Shown piece by piece: positions 1 to 9,600 of a stretch of DNA of 21,699 nt. Made by a program: the position numbers and the translations under genes. The stretch covers positions 1 through 21,699 of the forward strand of contig JALVYZ010000366.1 in assembly GCA_027037705.1 (NCBI GenBank). Reading direction: 5' to 3'. How positions within the stretch are numbered: position 1 is the stretch's first letter; each line of letters opens with the position of its first letter. Below the pieces are notes generated by a model, which had not been told where the DNA came from, made no database searches, and saw nothing but the letters and a program-made list of their open reading frames with translations. Source of the stretch: a bacterium. Its GTDB lineage: Bacteria; DYJV01; JALVYZ01.

Positions 1-65
1 AAAAAAGAGAAGACACTCATAGGATGGCTGAAGCCAATAGAGCTTTTGCTCATTATAGATGGTAG
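1..65 (+). CDS. rpsG: 30S ribosomal protein S7, C-terminal end (partial)
   Basis: Reading from base 3, the last 20 residues are KREDTHRMAEANRAFAHYRW followed by TAG at 63-65. This closely matches the well-known C-terminus of S7 (HRMAEAN-AFAHYRW), the small-subunit head protein that nucleates 16S rRNA 3'-domain assembly. The gene begins outside the window. It sits 17 bases before fusA, the standard rpsG-fusA order of the str operon. Identification rests on the short conserved tail plus the gene order. Confidence 0.93.
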   Translation, partial: KREDTHRMAEANRAFAHYRW

Positions 66-82
66 TTAAGGAGGATTAGAAG

Positions 83-2158
83 TTGCCAAGACAAGTCCCA
101 TTAGAGAAATGCAGAAATATAGGTATAATGGCTCATATTGATGCTGGAAAAACAACAACAACAGAGAGAATATTATATTATACAGGAATTACATATAAAA
201 TAGGTGAAGTCCATGAAGGAACAGCTACAATGGACTTCATGGAGCAAGAACAAGAAAGAGGAATTACAATTACCTCTGCAGCGACAACATGTTTTTGGAA
301 GAATCATAGAATTAATATAATTGATACTCCTGGGCATGTTGACTTTACAATAGAAGTAGAAAGATCTTTAAGAGTTTTAGATGGTGCTGTAGCTGTATTT
401 TGTGCAGTTGGTGGGGTTGAGCCTCAGTCTGAAACAGTATGGCGTCAAGCTGATAAGTATGGTGTCCCAAGAATAGCTTTTGTTAATAAAATGGATAGAG
501 TGGGTGCTGATTTTGATAATGTTGTTCAGCAAATGATAGATAGATTAGGAGCAACACCTGTTCCATTACAGGTGCCTATTGGTAAAGAAGATCAGTTTAA
601 AGGTGTAATTGATATTATAAAACAGAAAGCTTTATATTTTGATGAAGAAACAAGAGGTGCAAAAGTATTTGAAGAAGATATTCCTTCTGAATATATTGAC
701 GAAGTAAATGAAAAAAGAGAAGCTTTAATTGAAAAATTATCAGATTATGATGATGAATTTGCTGAAAAATATCTTGAAGGTGAAGAAATAACAGAAAAAG
801 AGATAAAAGATTTAATAAGAAAATTAACAATTAATATGAAAATTGTTCCAGTACTATGTGGTTCAGCTTTTAAAAATAAAGGAGTGCAACCATTATTAGA
901 TGCTGTTATTGATTACTTGCCTTCACCAATTGATATCCCTCCTGTTAAGGGAATTGATCCAAATACTGGTGAAGAAATTATTAGAAAAACAAGTGATGAT
1001 GAGCCATTTGCAGCATTGGCATTTAAAATTATGACAGATCCTTATGTTGGTCAATTAACATTTTTAAGAGTTTATTCTGGTCATACCCAAACTGGTACAA
1101 CAGTTTTAAATACAAGAAAAGGTAAGTCTGAGAGAATTGGCCGTCTTCTTAAAATGCATGCTAATAAAAGAGAAGAAATAAAAGAAATATATGCTGGAGA
1201 TATATGTGCAGCAGTTGGTTTGAAAAACACCTATACTGGTGATACTCTGTGTGATCCAAAAGCGCCAATTGTGTTAGAGTCAATGGAATTTCCAGCACCT
1301 GTTATTTCAATTGCAATAGAAGCAAAAACAAAAGAAGATCAAGAAAAACTTTCAATGGCTTTAAATAAACTTTCCTTAGAAGATCCATCATTTACTGTTA
1401 GAACAGATGAAGAAACTGGGCAAACAATTATTTCTGGTATGGGAGAATTACATTTAGAAATTATTGTAGATAGATTGAAAAGAGAATTTAAAGTTGATTG
1501 TAATGTAGGTAAACCTCAGGTAGCTTACAAAGAGACAATTACTAAATCAACAAAAGTAGAAGGAAAATATATAAGACAGTCAGGTGGTAGAGGACAATAT
1601 GGACATGTATGGTTGCAATTAGAGCCAAATGAACCAGGTAAAGGATTTGAATTTATTGATAAAATAACAGGTGGAGTAATCCCAAAAGAGTATATTCCAG
1701 CGGTAGAAGCTGGTGTTAAAGAAGCAATGGATCGAGGTGTAGTCGCAGGTTATCCTGTTGTTGATGTTAAAGTTACATTGTTTGATGGTTCTTATCATGA
1801 GGTTGATTCTTCTGAAATGGCATTTAAAATTGCAGCTTCTCAGGCATTTCAAGAAGGTGCAAAAAAGAGTGGCCCAATATTACTTGAACCTATTATGAAA
1901 GTAGAAGTTACAACGCCAGAAGAGTATATGGGTGATGTTATTGGGGATTTAAATAGTAGAAGAGCTAAAATTCAAGGAATGGATATGAGAGGTAATGTTA
2001 GAATAATAAGAGCTGAAGTTCCATTGGCGACAATGTTCGGTTATTCAACTGATTTAAGAAGTATTACTCAAGGAAGAGCAACATTCACAATGCAGTTTTC
2101 ACATTATGAACCATTACCTCAAAATGTAGCTGAAGAAATAATAAAAAATAAAGAATAA
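83..2158 (+). CDS. fusA: Elongation factor G
   Basis: EF-G is the ribosomal translocase, a cytoplasmic GTPase that moves tRNA and mRNA after peptide bond formation and helps recycle ribosomes. The 691-residue length is normal. GTPase motifs are intact: P-loop AHIDAGKT at 17-24, switch II DTPGH at 81-85 and NKMD at 135-138. The C-terminal part carries the domain IV signature around [12 protein letters not shown] and the domain V end with [11 protein letters not shown]. The start is TTG at 83, chosen because an AAGGAGG ribosome binding site lies at 68-74, eight bases upstream, and the protein begins exactly as EF-G proteins do ([15 protein letters not shown]). Codon use is the mixed A/T-ending pattern of the neighbours, unlike the next gene. 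It lies in the rpsG-fusA-tuf series. Confidence 0.98.
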   Translation: MPRQVPLEKCRNIGIMAHIDAGKTTTTERILYYTGITYKIGEVHEGTATMDFMEQEQERGITITSAATTCFWKNHRINIIDTPGHVDFTIEVERSLRVLDGAVAVFCAVGGVEPQSETVWRQADKYGVPRIAFVNKMDRVGADFDNVVQQMIDRLGATPVPLQVPIGKEDQFKGVIDIIKQKALYFDEETRGAKVFEEDIPSEYIDEVNEKREALIEKLSDYDDEFAEKYLEGEEITEKEIKDLIRKLTINMKIVPVLCGSAFKNKGVQPLLDAVIDYLPSPIDIPPVKGIDPNTGEEIIRKTSDDEPFAALAFKIMTDPYVGQLTFLRVYSGHTQTGTTVLNTRKGKSERIGRLLKMHANKREEIKEIYAGDICAAVGLKNTYTGDTLCDPKAPIVLESMEFPAPVISIAIEAKTKEDQEKLSMALNKLSLEDPSFTVRTDEETGQTIISGMGELHLEIIVDRLKREFKVDCNVGKPQVAYKETITKSTKVEGKYIRQSGGRGQYGHVWLQLEPNEPGKGFEFIDKITGGVIPKEYIPAVEAGVKEAMDRGVVAGYPVVDVKVTLFDGSYHEVDSSEMAFKIAASQAFQEGAKKSGPILLEPIMKVEVTTPEEYMGDVIGDLNSRRAKIQGMDMRGNVRIIRAEVPLATMFGYSTDLRSITQGRATFTMQFSHYEPLPQNVAEEIIKNKE

Positions 2159-2174
2159 ATATCTGGAGGTAGAG

Positions 2175-3374
2175 ATGTCAAAGGAAAAATTTGAGAGGAA
2201 GAAGCCCCATGTAAACATAGGGACGATAGGTCACGTGGACCATGGTAAGACGACATTAACAGCGGCGATAACAAAGGTATTGCAGAATAAAGGGTTAGCA
2301 GAGTATAAATCATTTGATGAGATAGACAAGGCTCCAGAGGAGAGAGAAAGAGGGATAACGATAGCGACAGCGCATGTGGAGTATGAGACAGACAAGAGGC
2401 ATTATGCGCATGTAGACTGTCCAGGTCACGCGGATTATGTAAAGAACATGATAACAGGAGCTGCCCAGATGGATGGAGCGATATTGGTGGTAAGTGCAGC
2501 AGATGGACCTATGCCACAGACGAGGGAGCATATATTATTAGCGAGACAGGTAGGAGTGCCCTATATAGTAGTATTTTTAAATAAGACAGACATGGTAGAT
2601 GATCCGGAGTTATTGGAGTTAGTGGAGTTAGAGGTAAGGGAGTTATTGAGTAAATATGATTTTCCAGGAGATGATGTACCTGTAATAAAGGGTAGTGCGT
2701 TAAAGGCGTTAGAGTGTGGTTGTGGTAATCCAGAATGTGAGAATTGTAAATGTATATTTGAGTTAATGGATGCGGTAGATGAATATATACCGACCCCAGA
2801 GAGAGATATAGACAAGCCATTTTTGATGCCGATAGAGGATGTATTTAGTATAAGTGGAAGAGGGACGGTAGTAACAGGAAGAGTGGAAAGAGGAAGAGTG
2901 AGAGTAGGAGATGAGGTAGAGATAGTAGGGATAAGGCCGACGACTAAGACGGTAGTGACAGGAGTAGAGATGTTCAGGAAGATATTGGATGAGGGGGTAG
3001 CAGGAGATAACATAGGAGTATTGTTGAGAGGGATAAAGAGAGATGAGGTAGAGAGGGGACAGGTATTAGCGCAGCCAGGAAGTATAACGCCACATACGAA
3101 GTTTTTTGGAGAGGTGTATGTATTGACGAAGGAAGAAGGTGGAAGACATACGCCATTTTTTAGTGGGTATAGGCCACAGTTTTATTTTAGGACGACAGAT
3201 GTGACAGGTACGATAAAGTTACCAGAGGGAGTAGAGATGGTGATGCCAGGAGATAATATACAGATGGAAGTGGAATTGATAACGCCGATAGCGATGGAGG
3301 AAGGTTTAAGATTTGCGATAAGAGAAGGTGGAAGGACAGTAGGAGCAGGTGTAGTTACTAAAATAATTGAATAA
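2175..3374 (+). CDS. tuf: Elongation factor Tu, with cysteine cluster and foreign-looking codon use
   Basis: EF-Tu delivers aminoacyl-tRNA to the ribosome as a GTP complex. The 399-residue protein has all three domains: P-loop GHVDHGKT at 19-26, DCPGH at 81-85, NKTD at 136-139 (the common form is NKCD) and SALKALE at 174-180. Directly after this is a segment with cysteines at 181, 183, 188, 191 and 193, where E. coli EF-Tu has an acidic cysteine-free stretch. The start ATG has GGAGG at 2165-2169. Codon use is extreme: isoleucine is ATA 28 times, ATT once and ATC never; valine is almost only GTA or GTG; glutamate is mostly GAG. Neighbouring genes mix ATT, GTT and GAA freely. The last six codons revert to the local style. 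Gene identity is certain; its history is open. Confidence 0.98.
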   Translation: MSKEKFERKKPHVNIGTIGHVDHGKTTLTAAITKVLQNKGLAEYKSFDEIDKAPEERERGITIATAHVEYETDKRHYAHVDCPGHADYVKNMITGAAQMDGAILVVSAADGPMPQTREHILLARQVGVPYIVVFLNKTDMVDDPELLELVELEVRELLSKYDFPGDDVPVIKGSALKALECGCGNPECENCKCIFELMDAVDEYIPTPERDIDKPFLMPIEDVFSISGRGTVVTGRVERGRVRVGDEVEIVGIRPTTKTVVTGVEMFRKILDEGVAGDNIGVLLRGIKRDEVERGQVLAQPGSITPHTKFFGEVYVLTKEEGGRHTPFFSGYRPQFYFRTTDVTGTIKLPEGVEMVMPGDNIQMEVELITPIAMEEGLRFAIREGGRTVGAGVVTKIIE

Positions 3375-3385
3375 GAGGGATTTAA

Positions 3386-3538
3386 ATGAGAGAGATTATA
3401 GCTCTGGCGTGTAGTGAATGCAAAAGAAAAAACTATACTACAACAAAAAATAAAAAAACTAAAAGAGAAAAATTAGAATTAAAAAAGTATTGTAAATTTT
3501 GTAATAAACATACATTACATAAAGAAACAAAAGTATAG
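3386..3538 (+). CDS. rpmG: 50S ribosomal protein L33 (zinc-ribbon form)
   Basis: This 50-residue protein begins [20 protein letters not shown] and ends HTLHKETKV, the typical L33 layout. Cysteines at 9 and 12 and at 36 and 39 form two CxxC pairs, so this is the zinc-binding form rather than the cysteine-free variant found in some genomes. L33 binds near the E site of the large subunit. The ATG follows an AGAGGGA ribosome binding site at about 3374-3380 and the TAG ends four bases before tRNA-Trp. The tuf-rpmG-trnW-secE order is common in Proteobacteria and related groups, which supports the call. Confidence 0.95.
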   Translation: MREIIALACSECKRKNYTTTKNKKTKREKLELKKYCKFCNKHTLHKETKV

Positions 3539-3542
3539 CTAC

Positions 3543-3617
3543 AGGCCAGTAGCTCTAATTGGTTAGAGCGTCGGACTCCAAATCCGGAGGGTAAGGGTTC
3601 GAGTCCCTTCTGGCCTG
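3543..3617 (+). tRNA. trnW: tRNA-Trp (CCA anticodon)
   Basis: The cloverleaf folds by hand. The acceptor arm AGGCCAG (3543-3549) pairs with CTGGCCT (3610-3616), with discriminator G at 3617. The D stem is GCTC/GAGC, the anticodon stem TCGGA/TCCGG encloses loop CTCCAAA with anticodon CCA, and the T arm is AAGGG-TTCGAGT-CCCTT. The 3' CCA is not encoded, since TGT follows, so it must be added by a nucleotidyltransferase. It lies between rpmG and secE, is probably cut from the same transcript, and this placement of tRNA-Trp is widespread. Confidence 0.97.
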
Positions 3618-3643
3618 TGTTTTTTATTCTTAGGAGAAAATAT

Positions 3644-3889
3644 ATGGCTGCAAATAGCAAAACTAAAGCAAAAACAGACATCCCAGAGTTGAATATTTTC
3701 GAAAAAATAAAAAATTTTCCAGAATTTTATAAAGAAGCCAAAGAAGAACTAAAAAAAGTTGTATGGCCCGAAAAAAAGGTTGTTATCAACGCCACCTGGG
3801 TTGTTATTTTAATAGTTATTATAGTATCTTCTGTTTTGGGAATAGTTGATTTAATTTATACAAATATAATAAAAGCAATTTTCGGGTAA
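3644..3889 (+). CDS. secE: Preprotein translocase subunit SecE
   Basis: SecE is the essential small membrane subunit that clamps SecY in the SecYEG protein-export channel. This 81-residue version is the short single-span type. It has an amphipathic helix with the hallmark EAKEELKKVVWPEKK (about 31-45), then one membrane segment at about 52-72. The start chosen is ATG at 3644, with AGGAGA at 3632-3637. The frame is open back to a GTG at 3617, but that would overlap the tRNA end and add nine residues without a ribosome binding site. The stop is four bases before nusG, suggesting translational coupling. Confidence 0.96.
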   Translation: MAANSKTKAKTDIPELNIFEKIKNFPEFYKEAKEELKKVVWPEKKVVINATWVVILIVIIVSSVLGIVDLIYTNIIKAIFG

Positions 3890-3893
3890 AATA

Positions 3894-4424
3894 ATGGCAA
3901 AAAAATGGTATGTTGTCCATACACAAACAGGATATGAAGAGAAAGCTAAACAAGCTCTTCTTGATAAAATAAAAAGTGAAAAAATGGAAGAGTATTTTGA
4001 TGAGATTTTGGTCCCTCAAGAGGAAGTTGTAGAGATAAAAAAGGGAACAAAAACAAAAACACAAAAGAGGATTTTTCCTGGTTATATTTTAGTTAAAATG
4101 GAGATGAATGATAAATTATGGCATTTTGTAAGGAGTGTCCCAAAAGTTACTGGATTTGTAGGGAAAAGGAATAAACCAATCCCTATTCCTGATCATGAGG
4201 CAGAAAGATTAATTCAAAATATAAAAGAAGGTAATATAAAACCTCAAGTAAAAGTTGCATATGAAGAAGGTTCTCATGTAAGAGTAACAGAAGGGCCTTT
4301 TCAGAATTTTACAGGTGTTGTAGATGAGATTAATCTTGAAAAGGGAAAAGTGAGAGTATTAGTTTCTATTTTCGGAAGGTCAACCCCTGTTGAGTTAGAA
4401 TTTAATCAAGTCGAAAAAATTTAA
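3894..4424 (+). CDS. nusG: Transcription termination/antitermination factor NusG
   Basis: NusG binds the RNA polymerase clamp, supports processive elongation and links polymerase to Rho or the leading ribosome. The 176-residue protein has the N-terminal NGN domain (starting [19 protein letters not shown] and including [11 protein letters not shown]) and a C-terminal KOW domain from about residue 125 ([18 protein letters not shown] to the end). Length and order are normal. The ATG at 3894 lacks a clear Shine-Dalgarno and lies four bases after the secE stop, so initiation probably depends on ribosomes finishing secE. The secE-nusG pair is near-universal in bacteria. Confidence 0.97.
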   Translation: MAKKWYVVHTQTGYEEKAKQALLDKIKSEKMEEYFDEILVPQEEVVEIKKGTKTKTQKRIFPGYILVKMEMNDKLWHFVRSVPKVTGFVGKRNKPIPIPDHEAERLIQNIKEGNIKPQVKVAYEEGSHVRVTEGPFQNFTGVVDEINLEKGKVRVLVSIFGRSTPVELEFNQVEKI

Positions 4425-4443
4425 ATATAGAGAGGTTTTCAAA

Positions 4444-4869
4444 ATGGCTAAGAAGGTAGTTGCTCAAATAAAGTTACAGATTGAAGCTGGTAAAGCTAAT
4501 CCATCACCGCCAGTTGGTCCAGCTTTAGGTCAGCATGGTGTGAATATAATGGAGTTTTGTAAAGCTTTTAATGCTAAAACACAGGATCAACCTGGGATGA
4601 TAATCCCAGTTGTAATAACTGTGTATGAAGATAAAAGTTTTACATTTATAACAAAAACTCCTCCAGCAGCAGTATTACTAAAAAAAGCTGCTGGTGTTGA
4701 AAAGGGTTCTCCTGAACCAAACAAGAAAAAAGTTGGAAAAGTAACAAGAGCTCAAGTCGAAGAAATTGCAAAAATTAAATTACCAGATTTAAATACTACT
4801 GATATCGCTGCTGCAATGAGAACAATTGAAGGAGCAGCAAGAAGTATGGGAATTGAAATAGTTGATTAA
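4444..4869 (+). CDS. rplK: 50S ribosomal protein L11
   Basis: L11 forms the base of the GTPase-associated centre of the large subunit and is also needed for the stringent response. The 141-residue length is standard. The proline-rich N-terminal motif [17 protein letters not shown] and the C-terminal RNA-binding signature ([20 protein letters not shown]) are both present. A GAGAGG ribosome binding site lies just upstream of the ATG. It is followed after 11 bases by rplA, the usual L11-L1 pair. Confidence 0.98.
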   Translation: MAKKVVAQIKLQIEAGKANPSPPVGPALGQHGVNIMEFCKAFNAKTQDQPGMIIPVVITVYEDKSFTFITKTPPAAVLLKKAAGVEKGSPEPNKKKVGKVTRAQVEEIAKIKLPDLNTTDIAAAMRTIEGAARSMGIEIVD

Positions 4870-4880
4870 GGGGATTAAAA

Positions 4881-5573
4881 ATGGCAAAAAGAGGGAAAAA
4901 ATATTTACAGGCTATTGAACAGTACGATAAACATAAACTTTATCCTTTAGAAGAAGCTATAGAGCTTGTAAAAAAAATGTCTTATGTTAAATTTGATGAG
5001 ACTGTTGATGCTGCAGTTAAGCTTGGTGTTAATCCAAAATATGCTGATCAAATGGTAAGAGGATCAGTAGTACTTCCTCATGGCACAGGAAAGAAAGTTA
5101 AGGTTCTTGTATTTGCAAAAGGAGAAAAAGAAAAAGAAGCAAAAGAAGCTGGTGCAGATTATGTTGGGCTCGATGAATATGTTGAAAAAATTAAAAATGG
5201 TTGGCTTGATTTTGATAAAGTAGTTGCTACTCCAGATGTTATGAATGTTGTTGGAAAGTTAGGTAAAATATTAGGACCAAGGGGATTAATGCCGAATCCA
5301 AAACTTGGAACAGTAACTTTTGATGTCGCTAATGCAATTAAAGAAATTAAAGCTGGAAAAGTCGATTTTAAAGTTGATAAAGCAGGAATAGTGCATGCTC
5401 CTGTGGGAAAAGTATCTTTTGAAACAGAAAAATTAGCAGAAAATGTAAGAACTTTAATAAACGAATTATTAAGATTAAAACCGGCATCTGCAAAAGGCAC
5501 ATATTTAAAAAGCTTAACTTTATCATCTACAATGGGCCCCGGGGTTAAAGTTGATTTAAAAACAGTTGTGTAA
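4881..5573 (+). CDS. rplA: 50S ribosomal protein L1
   Basis: L1 builds the mobile stalk at the E site that helps release deacylated tRNA; in many bacteria it also represses its own operon by binding the mRNA. The protein has 230 residues, normal for the family, and contains the signature [22 protein letters not shown] in its second domain. The start ATG has AAGGGG at 4868-4873. Downstream the gene is separated from rplJ by an 81-base leader. Whether L1 regulates here cannot be judged by eye. Confidence 0.98.
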   Translation: MAKRGKKYLQAIEQYDKHKLYPLEEAIELVKKMSYVKFDETVDAAVKLGVNPKYADQMVRGSVVLPHGTGKKVKVLVFAKGEKEKEAKEAGADYVGLDEYVEKIKNGWLDFDKVVATPDVMNVVGKLGKILGPRGLMPNPKLGTVTFDVANAIKEIKAGKVDFKVDKAGIVHAPVGKVSFETEKLAENVRTLINELLRLKPASAKGTYLKSLTLSSTMGPGVKVDLKTVV

Positions 5574-5640
5574 GTTGTCGTAGACAACAGGTGCCATATG
5601 GCTTAAATCAGCCTGTTGCAGACGCTAAATCTTTAAAAGT
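5574..5640 (+). promoter_or_regulatory. L10 leader (ribosomal protein autoregulatory RNA)
   Basis: The gap before rplJ contains the recognisable L10-leader pattern: GACAACAGGTGCC, a short loop, GGCTTAAATCA, GCCTGTTGCAGACG. The arms CAACAGG (5585-5591) and CCTGTTG (5612-5618) form a seven-pair stem, and flanking GTC/GAC plus the TAGA/CAGA sequences could make the kink-turn known for this family. In E. coli and Bacillus the L10-L12 complex binds this RNA and represses rplJ-rplL; the same role is inferred here. Boundaries are approximate. The 5' part could also form a competing hairpin, GTTGTC (5574-5579) with GACAAC (5583-5588). Confidence 0.85.
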
Positions 5641-5654
5641 GAGGAGGTGATTGT

Positions 5655-6176
5655 TTGCCATCACAAAAAAATATAAAACAGGTAGAAGAATTAAAAGAGG
5701 AGCTAAAGGATACTATTGCGGCATTTGTTACTGATTTTAAAGGATTGACAGTTGATGAGATTAATACAATTAGGAGAAGACTTGAAAAGGCTAATGCAAA
5801 GTATAAAGTTGTAAAAAATACTTTATTTAAAATTGCGATCAAAGATACTGAATATGAACAGATTTCAGATGTTCTTGTTGGAACAAATGGAGTTGTATTT
5901 GTTAAGGAAGATATTGTAGAAACTGCCAAGGTTGTCGCAGACGCAGCAAAAGATTTTGAAAATTTTAGTTTTAAGATTGGAGTTGTTGAAGGAAAAGTTA
6001 TTAATGAAAATGACCTTAAAGCATTGTCAAGCTTACCTCCAAGAGAGGTGCTATATGCTCAATTATTATCAGTACTTCTTGGACCAATCAGAGGACTTGT
6101 TACAGTTCTATCTGGTGTCCCAAGAAATTTCTTATACGTTTTAAAAGCAATTGAAGAAAAAAAAGGAGGGAATTAA
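5655..6176 (+). CDS. rplJ: 50S ribosomal protein L10
   Basis: L10 anchors the L12 dimers to the ribosomal stalk. The 173 residues are typical. The N-terminal RNA-binding domain contains FVTDFKGLTVDEINTIRRRL and the YKVVKNTLFKIA segment; the end carries the helix that binds L12. The start is TTG at 5655 with GAGGAGGTGA at 5641-5650; the other nearby TTG at 5651 is out of frame. The gene follows an L10-leader RNA and is three bases from rplL, consistent with autoregulated co-expression. Confidence 0.96.
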   Translation: MPSQKNIKQVEELKEELKDTIAAFVTDFKGLTVDEINTIRRRLEKANAKYKVVKNTLFKIAIKDTEYEQISDVLVGTNGVVFVKEDIVETAKVVADAAKDFENFSFKIGVVEGKVINENDLKALSSLPPREVLYAQLLSVLLGPIRGLVTVLSGVPRNFLYVLKAIEEKKGGN

Positions 6177-6179
6177 AAA

Positions 6180-6572
6180 ATGTCAAATATAACAAAAGAA
6201 GATGTAATCAAATTTATTGAAAATATGACTGTTTTAGAACTTTCAGAGTTAGTGAAAGAATTGGAAGAGAAATTTGGTGTTAGTGCTGCTGCTCCTGTTG
6301 CTGTCGCAGCTGCTCCAGGAATGGCAGGTGCTGCAGGTGGAGAAGGACAAGCAGAAGAGAAAACAGAATTTGATGTGATTTTAACTGGATTTGGAGATAA
6401 GAAAATTCAAGTAATCAAAGCTGTTAGAGAAATAACAGGACTTGGGTTAAAAGAAGCTAAAGACCTTGTTGAAGGTGCTCCAAAACCTATTAAAGAAGGA
6501 GTGTCAAAAGAAGAAGCAGAAGAAATCAAAAAGAAAATTGAAGAAGCAGGTGGTTCTGCAGAAGTTAAGTAA
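6180..6572 (+). CDS. rplL: 50S ribosomal protein L7/L12
   Basis: L12 is the multi-copy stalk protein that recruits translation factors and stimulates their GTPase activity. Its 130 residues show an N-terminal dimerisation domain, an Ala/Gly/Pro-rich hinge (about residues 36-58) and the C-terminal factor-binding domain with [20 protein letters not shown] and the conserved [13 protein letters not shown] strong AAGGAGGG lies at 6163-6170, a good site for a protein needed in several copies per ribosome. It is followed by an intergenic hairpin before rpoB. Confidence 0.98.
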   Translation: MSNITKEDVIKFIENMTVLELSELVKELEEKFGVSAAAPVAVAAAPGMAGAAGGEGQAEEKTEFDVILTGFGDKKIQVIKAVREITGLGLKEAKDLVEGAPKPIKEGVSKEEAEEIKKKIEEAGGSAEVK

Positions 6573-6699
6573 TTAAATTTATATTTAATGGAAAATAAAT
6601 AATTAAAATTTTTTAAGGAGGATGGAAACATCCTCCGTATCTTTATTTTTAAATGAATCAATTACCTTTCAAAAAAAATAATCAAAAAAAGGGTTTATC
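6573..6699 (+). promoter_or_regulatory. rplL-rpoB intergenic region with attenuator-like hairpin
   Basis: This 127-base gap holds one clear structure: GGAGGAT (6617-6623) pairs perfectly with ATCCTCC (6630-6636) around a six-base loop, followed by GTATCTTTATTTTT (6637-6650). A seven-pair stem followed by a T-rich stretch resembles a weak intrinsic terminator. Since rpoB follows on the same strand with no obvious promoter, partial termination that sets the ratio of ribosomal protein to polymerase mRNA, as known at this place in E. coli, is the best reading. The T run is interrupted, which fits partial rather than full termination. Confidence 0.65.
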
Positions 6700-9600
6700 A
6701 TGGCTAAAAAGAGAATAAGAAAAAGCTTTTCAAAATTAAAAAAAGTCTTAGAGAGTCCTTATCTTTATGAAATGCAAAAAGAATCTTATAAAAAATTTCT
6801 ACAGAAAGATGTAGATCCTGAGGAAAGAGAAAATACTGGATTACAGGCTGCATTCACTTCTGTGTTTCCTATAAAAGACTATTACGGGACAAGCCAACTT
6901 GACTTTGTTCAATATAAAATTGGTGAACCTAAATATGATGTTGATGAGTGTATAATTAAGAAGCTAAGTTATACAGCACCGCTGAGAATTTTAGTAAGAT
7001 TAATTTCATGGGATGTTGAGGTTGAAACAGAACCTAAACCTATTAAGGATATTAAAGAGCAAGAGATTTATTTTGGTGAAATCCCTTTAATGACTGATAA
7101 TGCAACTTTTATAATTAACGGAGTTGAAAGAGTTATTGTCTCCCAGCTTCATAGATCTCCTGGTGTATTCTTTCTTTTAGATAAAAAAGATTATGTTGCA
7201 AGAATAATTCCATACAGAGGAAGCTGGATAGATTTTGAATTCGATGCAAAAAATAATCTTTATGTTAAAATAGATAAAAGGAAAAGACTGCCAGCAACTG
7301 TTTTATTCAGAGCCTTAGGATATTCTACAAAACAAATTTTAGATTATTTTTATGAAACAGAAGAATATGTTTTTGAAGATGGCAAAATATTTAAGATTTT
7401 AAATTATAACAAAGAAAGAACTTTATTAAATTTTAAACTTATAGAAGATGTAGTTGATAAAAATGGAGAATTAATTGTTTCAAAAAATAGAAAAATCAAA
7501 AAAAATACAATTAAACGATTAAAAAATGCTGGGATTGAAAAATTAATTGCATCTAACGAGCATTTAATTGGAAAAGTAGTAGCAAAAGATATTATAGATG
7601 AAAACACTGGAGAAGTAATTTTAGAATGCAATGAAGAAATTACTGAAGAAAAATTAGAGAAAATAATTGAAGCAGGAATAAAAAAGATAGAAGTATTATT
7701 TATTGATAACTTAACAACTTTGCCAATAATAAGGAATACTTTACTTATAGATAAAATTACAGAAACTGCAAAGGATTATCATAAACAACATCCAGAAAAA
7801 AATTTAGCTGATATTGAAAGAGAGGCAGCGTTAATTACAATTTTTAAAAGATTAAGACCTGGAGAACCTGCTACTATTGAAGCGGCAGAAACTTTATTTG
7901 AAAATTTATTTTTCAATGAAGAGAGATATAGTTTATCTAAAATTGGTAGATTAAAAATGAACCATAAACTTGGTCAGAATAAACCCCTTGACCAGGTAAC
8001 TTTAGAACCAGATGATATAATGACAGTTGCAAAATATCTAATTGAAATTAAAAATGGCACACCTGGTTATGATGTAGACGATATTGATCATTTAGGAAAC
8101 AGAAGAGTGAGAACAGTAGGAGAGCTTGTTGAGAATCAGTTTAGACTTGGTCTTGTTAGAATGGAAAGAACTATAAAAGAGAAATTAAGTTTAAAAGATA
8201 TTGATTCTTTAATGCCTCATGATATTATTAATCATAGACCTGTGACAACAGTTTTACATGATTTTTTTAGCACAAGTCAATTGTCTCAATTTATGGATCA
8301 AACAAATCCATTATCAGAGGTAACCCATAAAAGAAGATTAAGTGCATTAGGCCCAGGAGGTCTTTCAAGGGAAAGAGCTGGATTTGAAGTGAGGGACGTT
8401 CACTCCTCACATTATGGAAGAATTTGTCCAATTGAAACACCTGAAGGTCCAAATATTGGATTAATTTCTTCAATAACAACTTATGCTAAAATAAACGAAT
8501 TCGGATTTTTAGAAACTCCTTATAGAAAAGTTAATAAAGGAAAAGTAACAAATGAAATTGTATACTTAACAGCATTTGAAGAGAAAGGATTGGTTATTGC
8601 TCAGGCAAATGCTCCTATTGATGATAAAGGAAATTTTAAAAATTCATATGTATTAGCAAGAAAAGATGGGGATTTTAAATTTGTTAAAGCAGAAGAAGTA
8701 GATTTAATGGATGTTTCGCCAAATCAGGTTGTTAGTGTTGCTGCATCTTTAATTCCATTTTTAGAGCATGATGATGCAAATAGAGCTCTAATGGGTTCTA
8801 ATATGCAGCGTCAAGCAGTTCCATTGTTAATTAGAGAAGCACCATTAGTTGGAACAGGAATTGAAAAAAAGGTTGCTCAAGATTGTGAGCTCGCAATAGT
8901 AGCAAAGAGAGATGGGACTGTTGTTAATGTGGATAGTCAAAGAATTATTGTTAAAGTAGATAACCCTGATAGGTTAGATACAATTGATGTATATTATTTA
9001 TTAAAAAATAGAAAATCTAATCAAAATTCTTCTTATGACCAAATACCAATAGTTAATGTTGGTGACAAGGTAAAAGCAGGAGATATTATTGCAGATGGAC
9101 CTTCAATGGATCGAGGAGAGCTCGCTTTAGGAAAAAATGTTTTAATTGCATTTATGCCTTGGGGAGGATACAATTTTGAGGACTCTATCTTAGTTAGTGA
9201 AAGATTATTAAAAGACGATGTTTATACCTCAGTTCATGTAGAAGAATTTGAATGTTTGGCAAGAAATACTAAGTTAGGTGATGAAGAGATTACACCAGAT
9301 ATTCCAAATATAAATGAAGAAGCATTAAAAAATTTAGATGAAAATGGAATTGTAAGAATTGGGGCGTATGTTCGACCTGGGGACATATTAGTTGGAAAAG
9401 TAACTCCAAAAAGCGAAACTCAGTTAACTCCTGAAGAAAAATTATTAAGAGCAATTTTTGGTGATAAAGCAAAAGATGTAACTGACTCTTCATTAAGAGT
9501 TCCTCCGGGAGTTGAAGGAACTGTTATAGATGTTAAAGTTTTTTCAAGAAAAGGAAAGGAAGATGAATCTATAAAAGATTATGTTGATAAGGAAAGAAAA

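Noticed and set aside
2561-3013. Long minus-strand frame of 150 codons opposite tuf
   Set aside because: It is a shadow of the strongly biased tuf codons (few stops on the reverse strand), has no ribosome binding site and encodes a Ser/Thr/Asn-rich sequence resembling no protein.
3617-3643. Upstream GTG start of secE adding nine residues
   Set aside because: It overlaps the last tRNA base, has no ribosome binding site, and the ATG at 3644 has a good one.
6622-6681. Nineteen-codon leader peptide before rpoB (METSSVSLFLNESITFQKK)
   Set aside because: AAGGAGG directly abuts the ATG with no spacing, and the codons show no regulatory amino-acid run; kept only as a remark on the hairpin.
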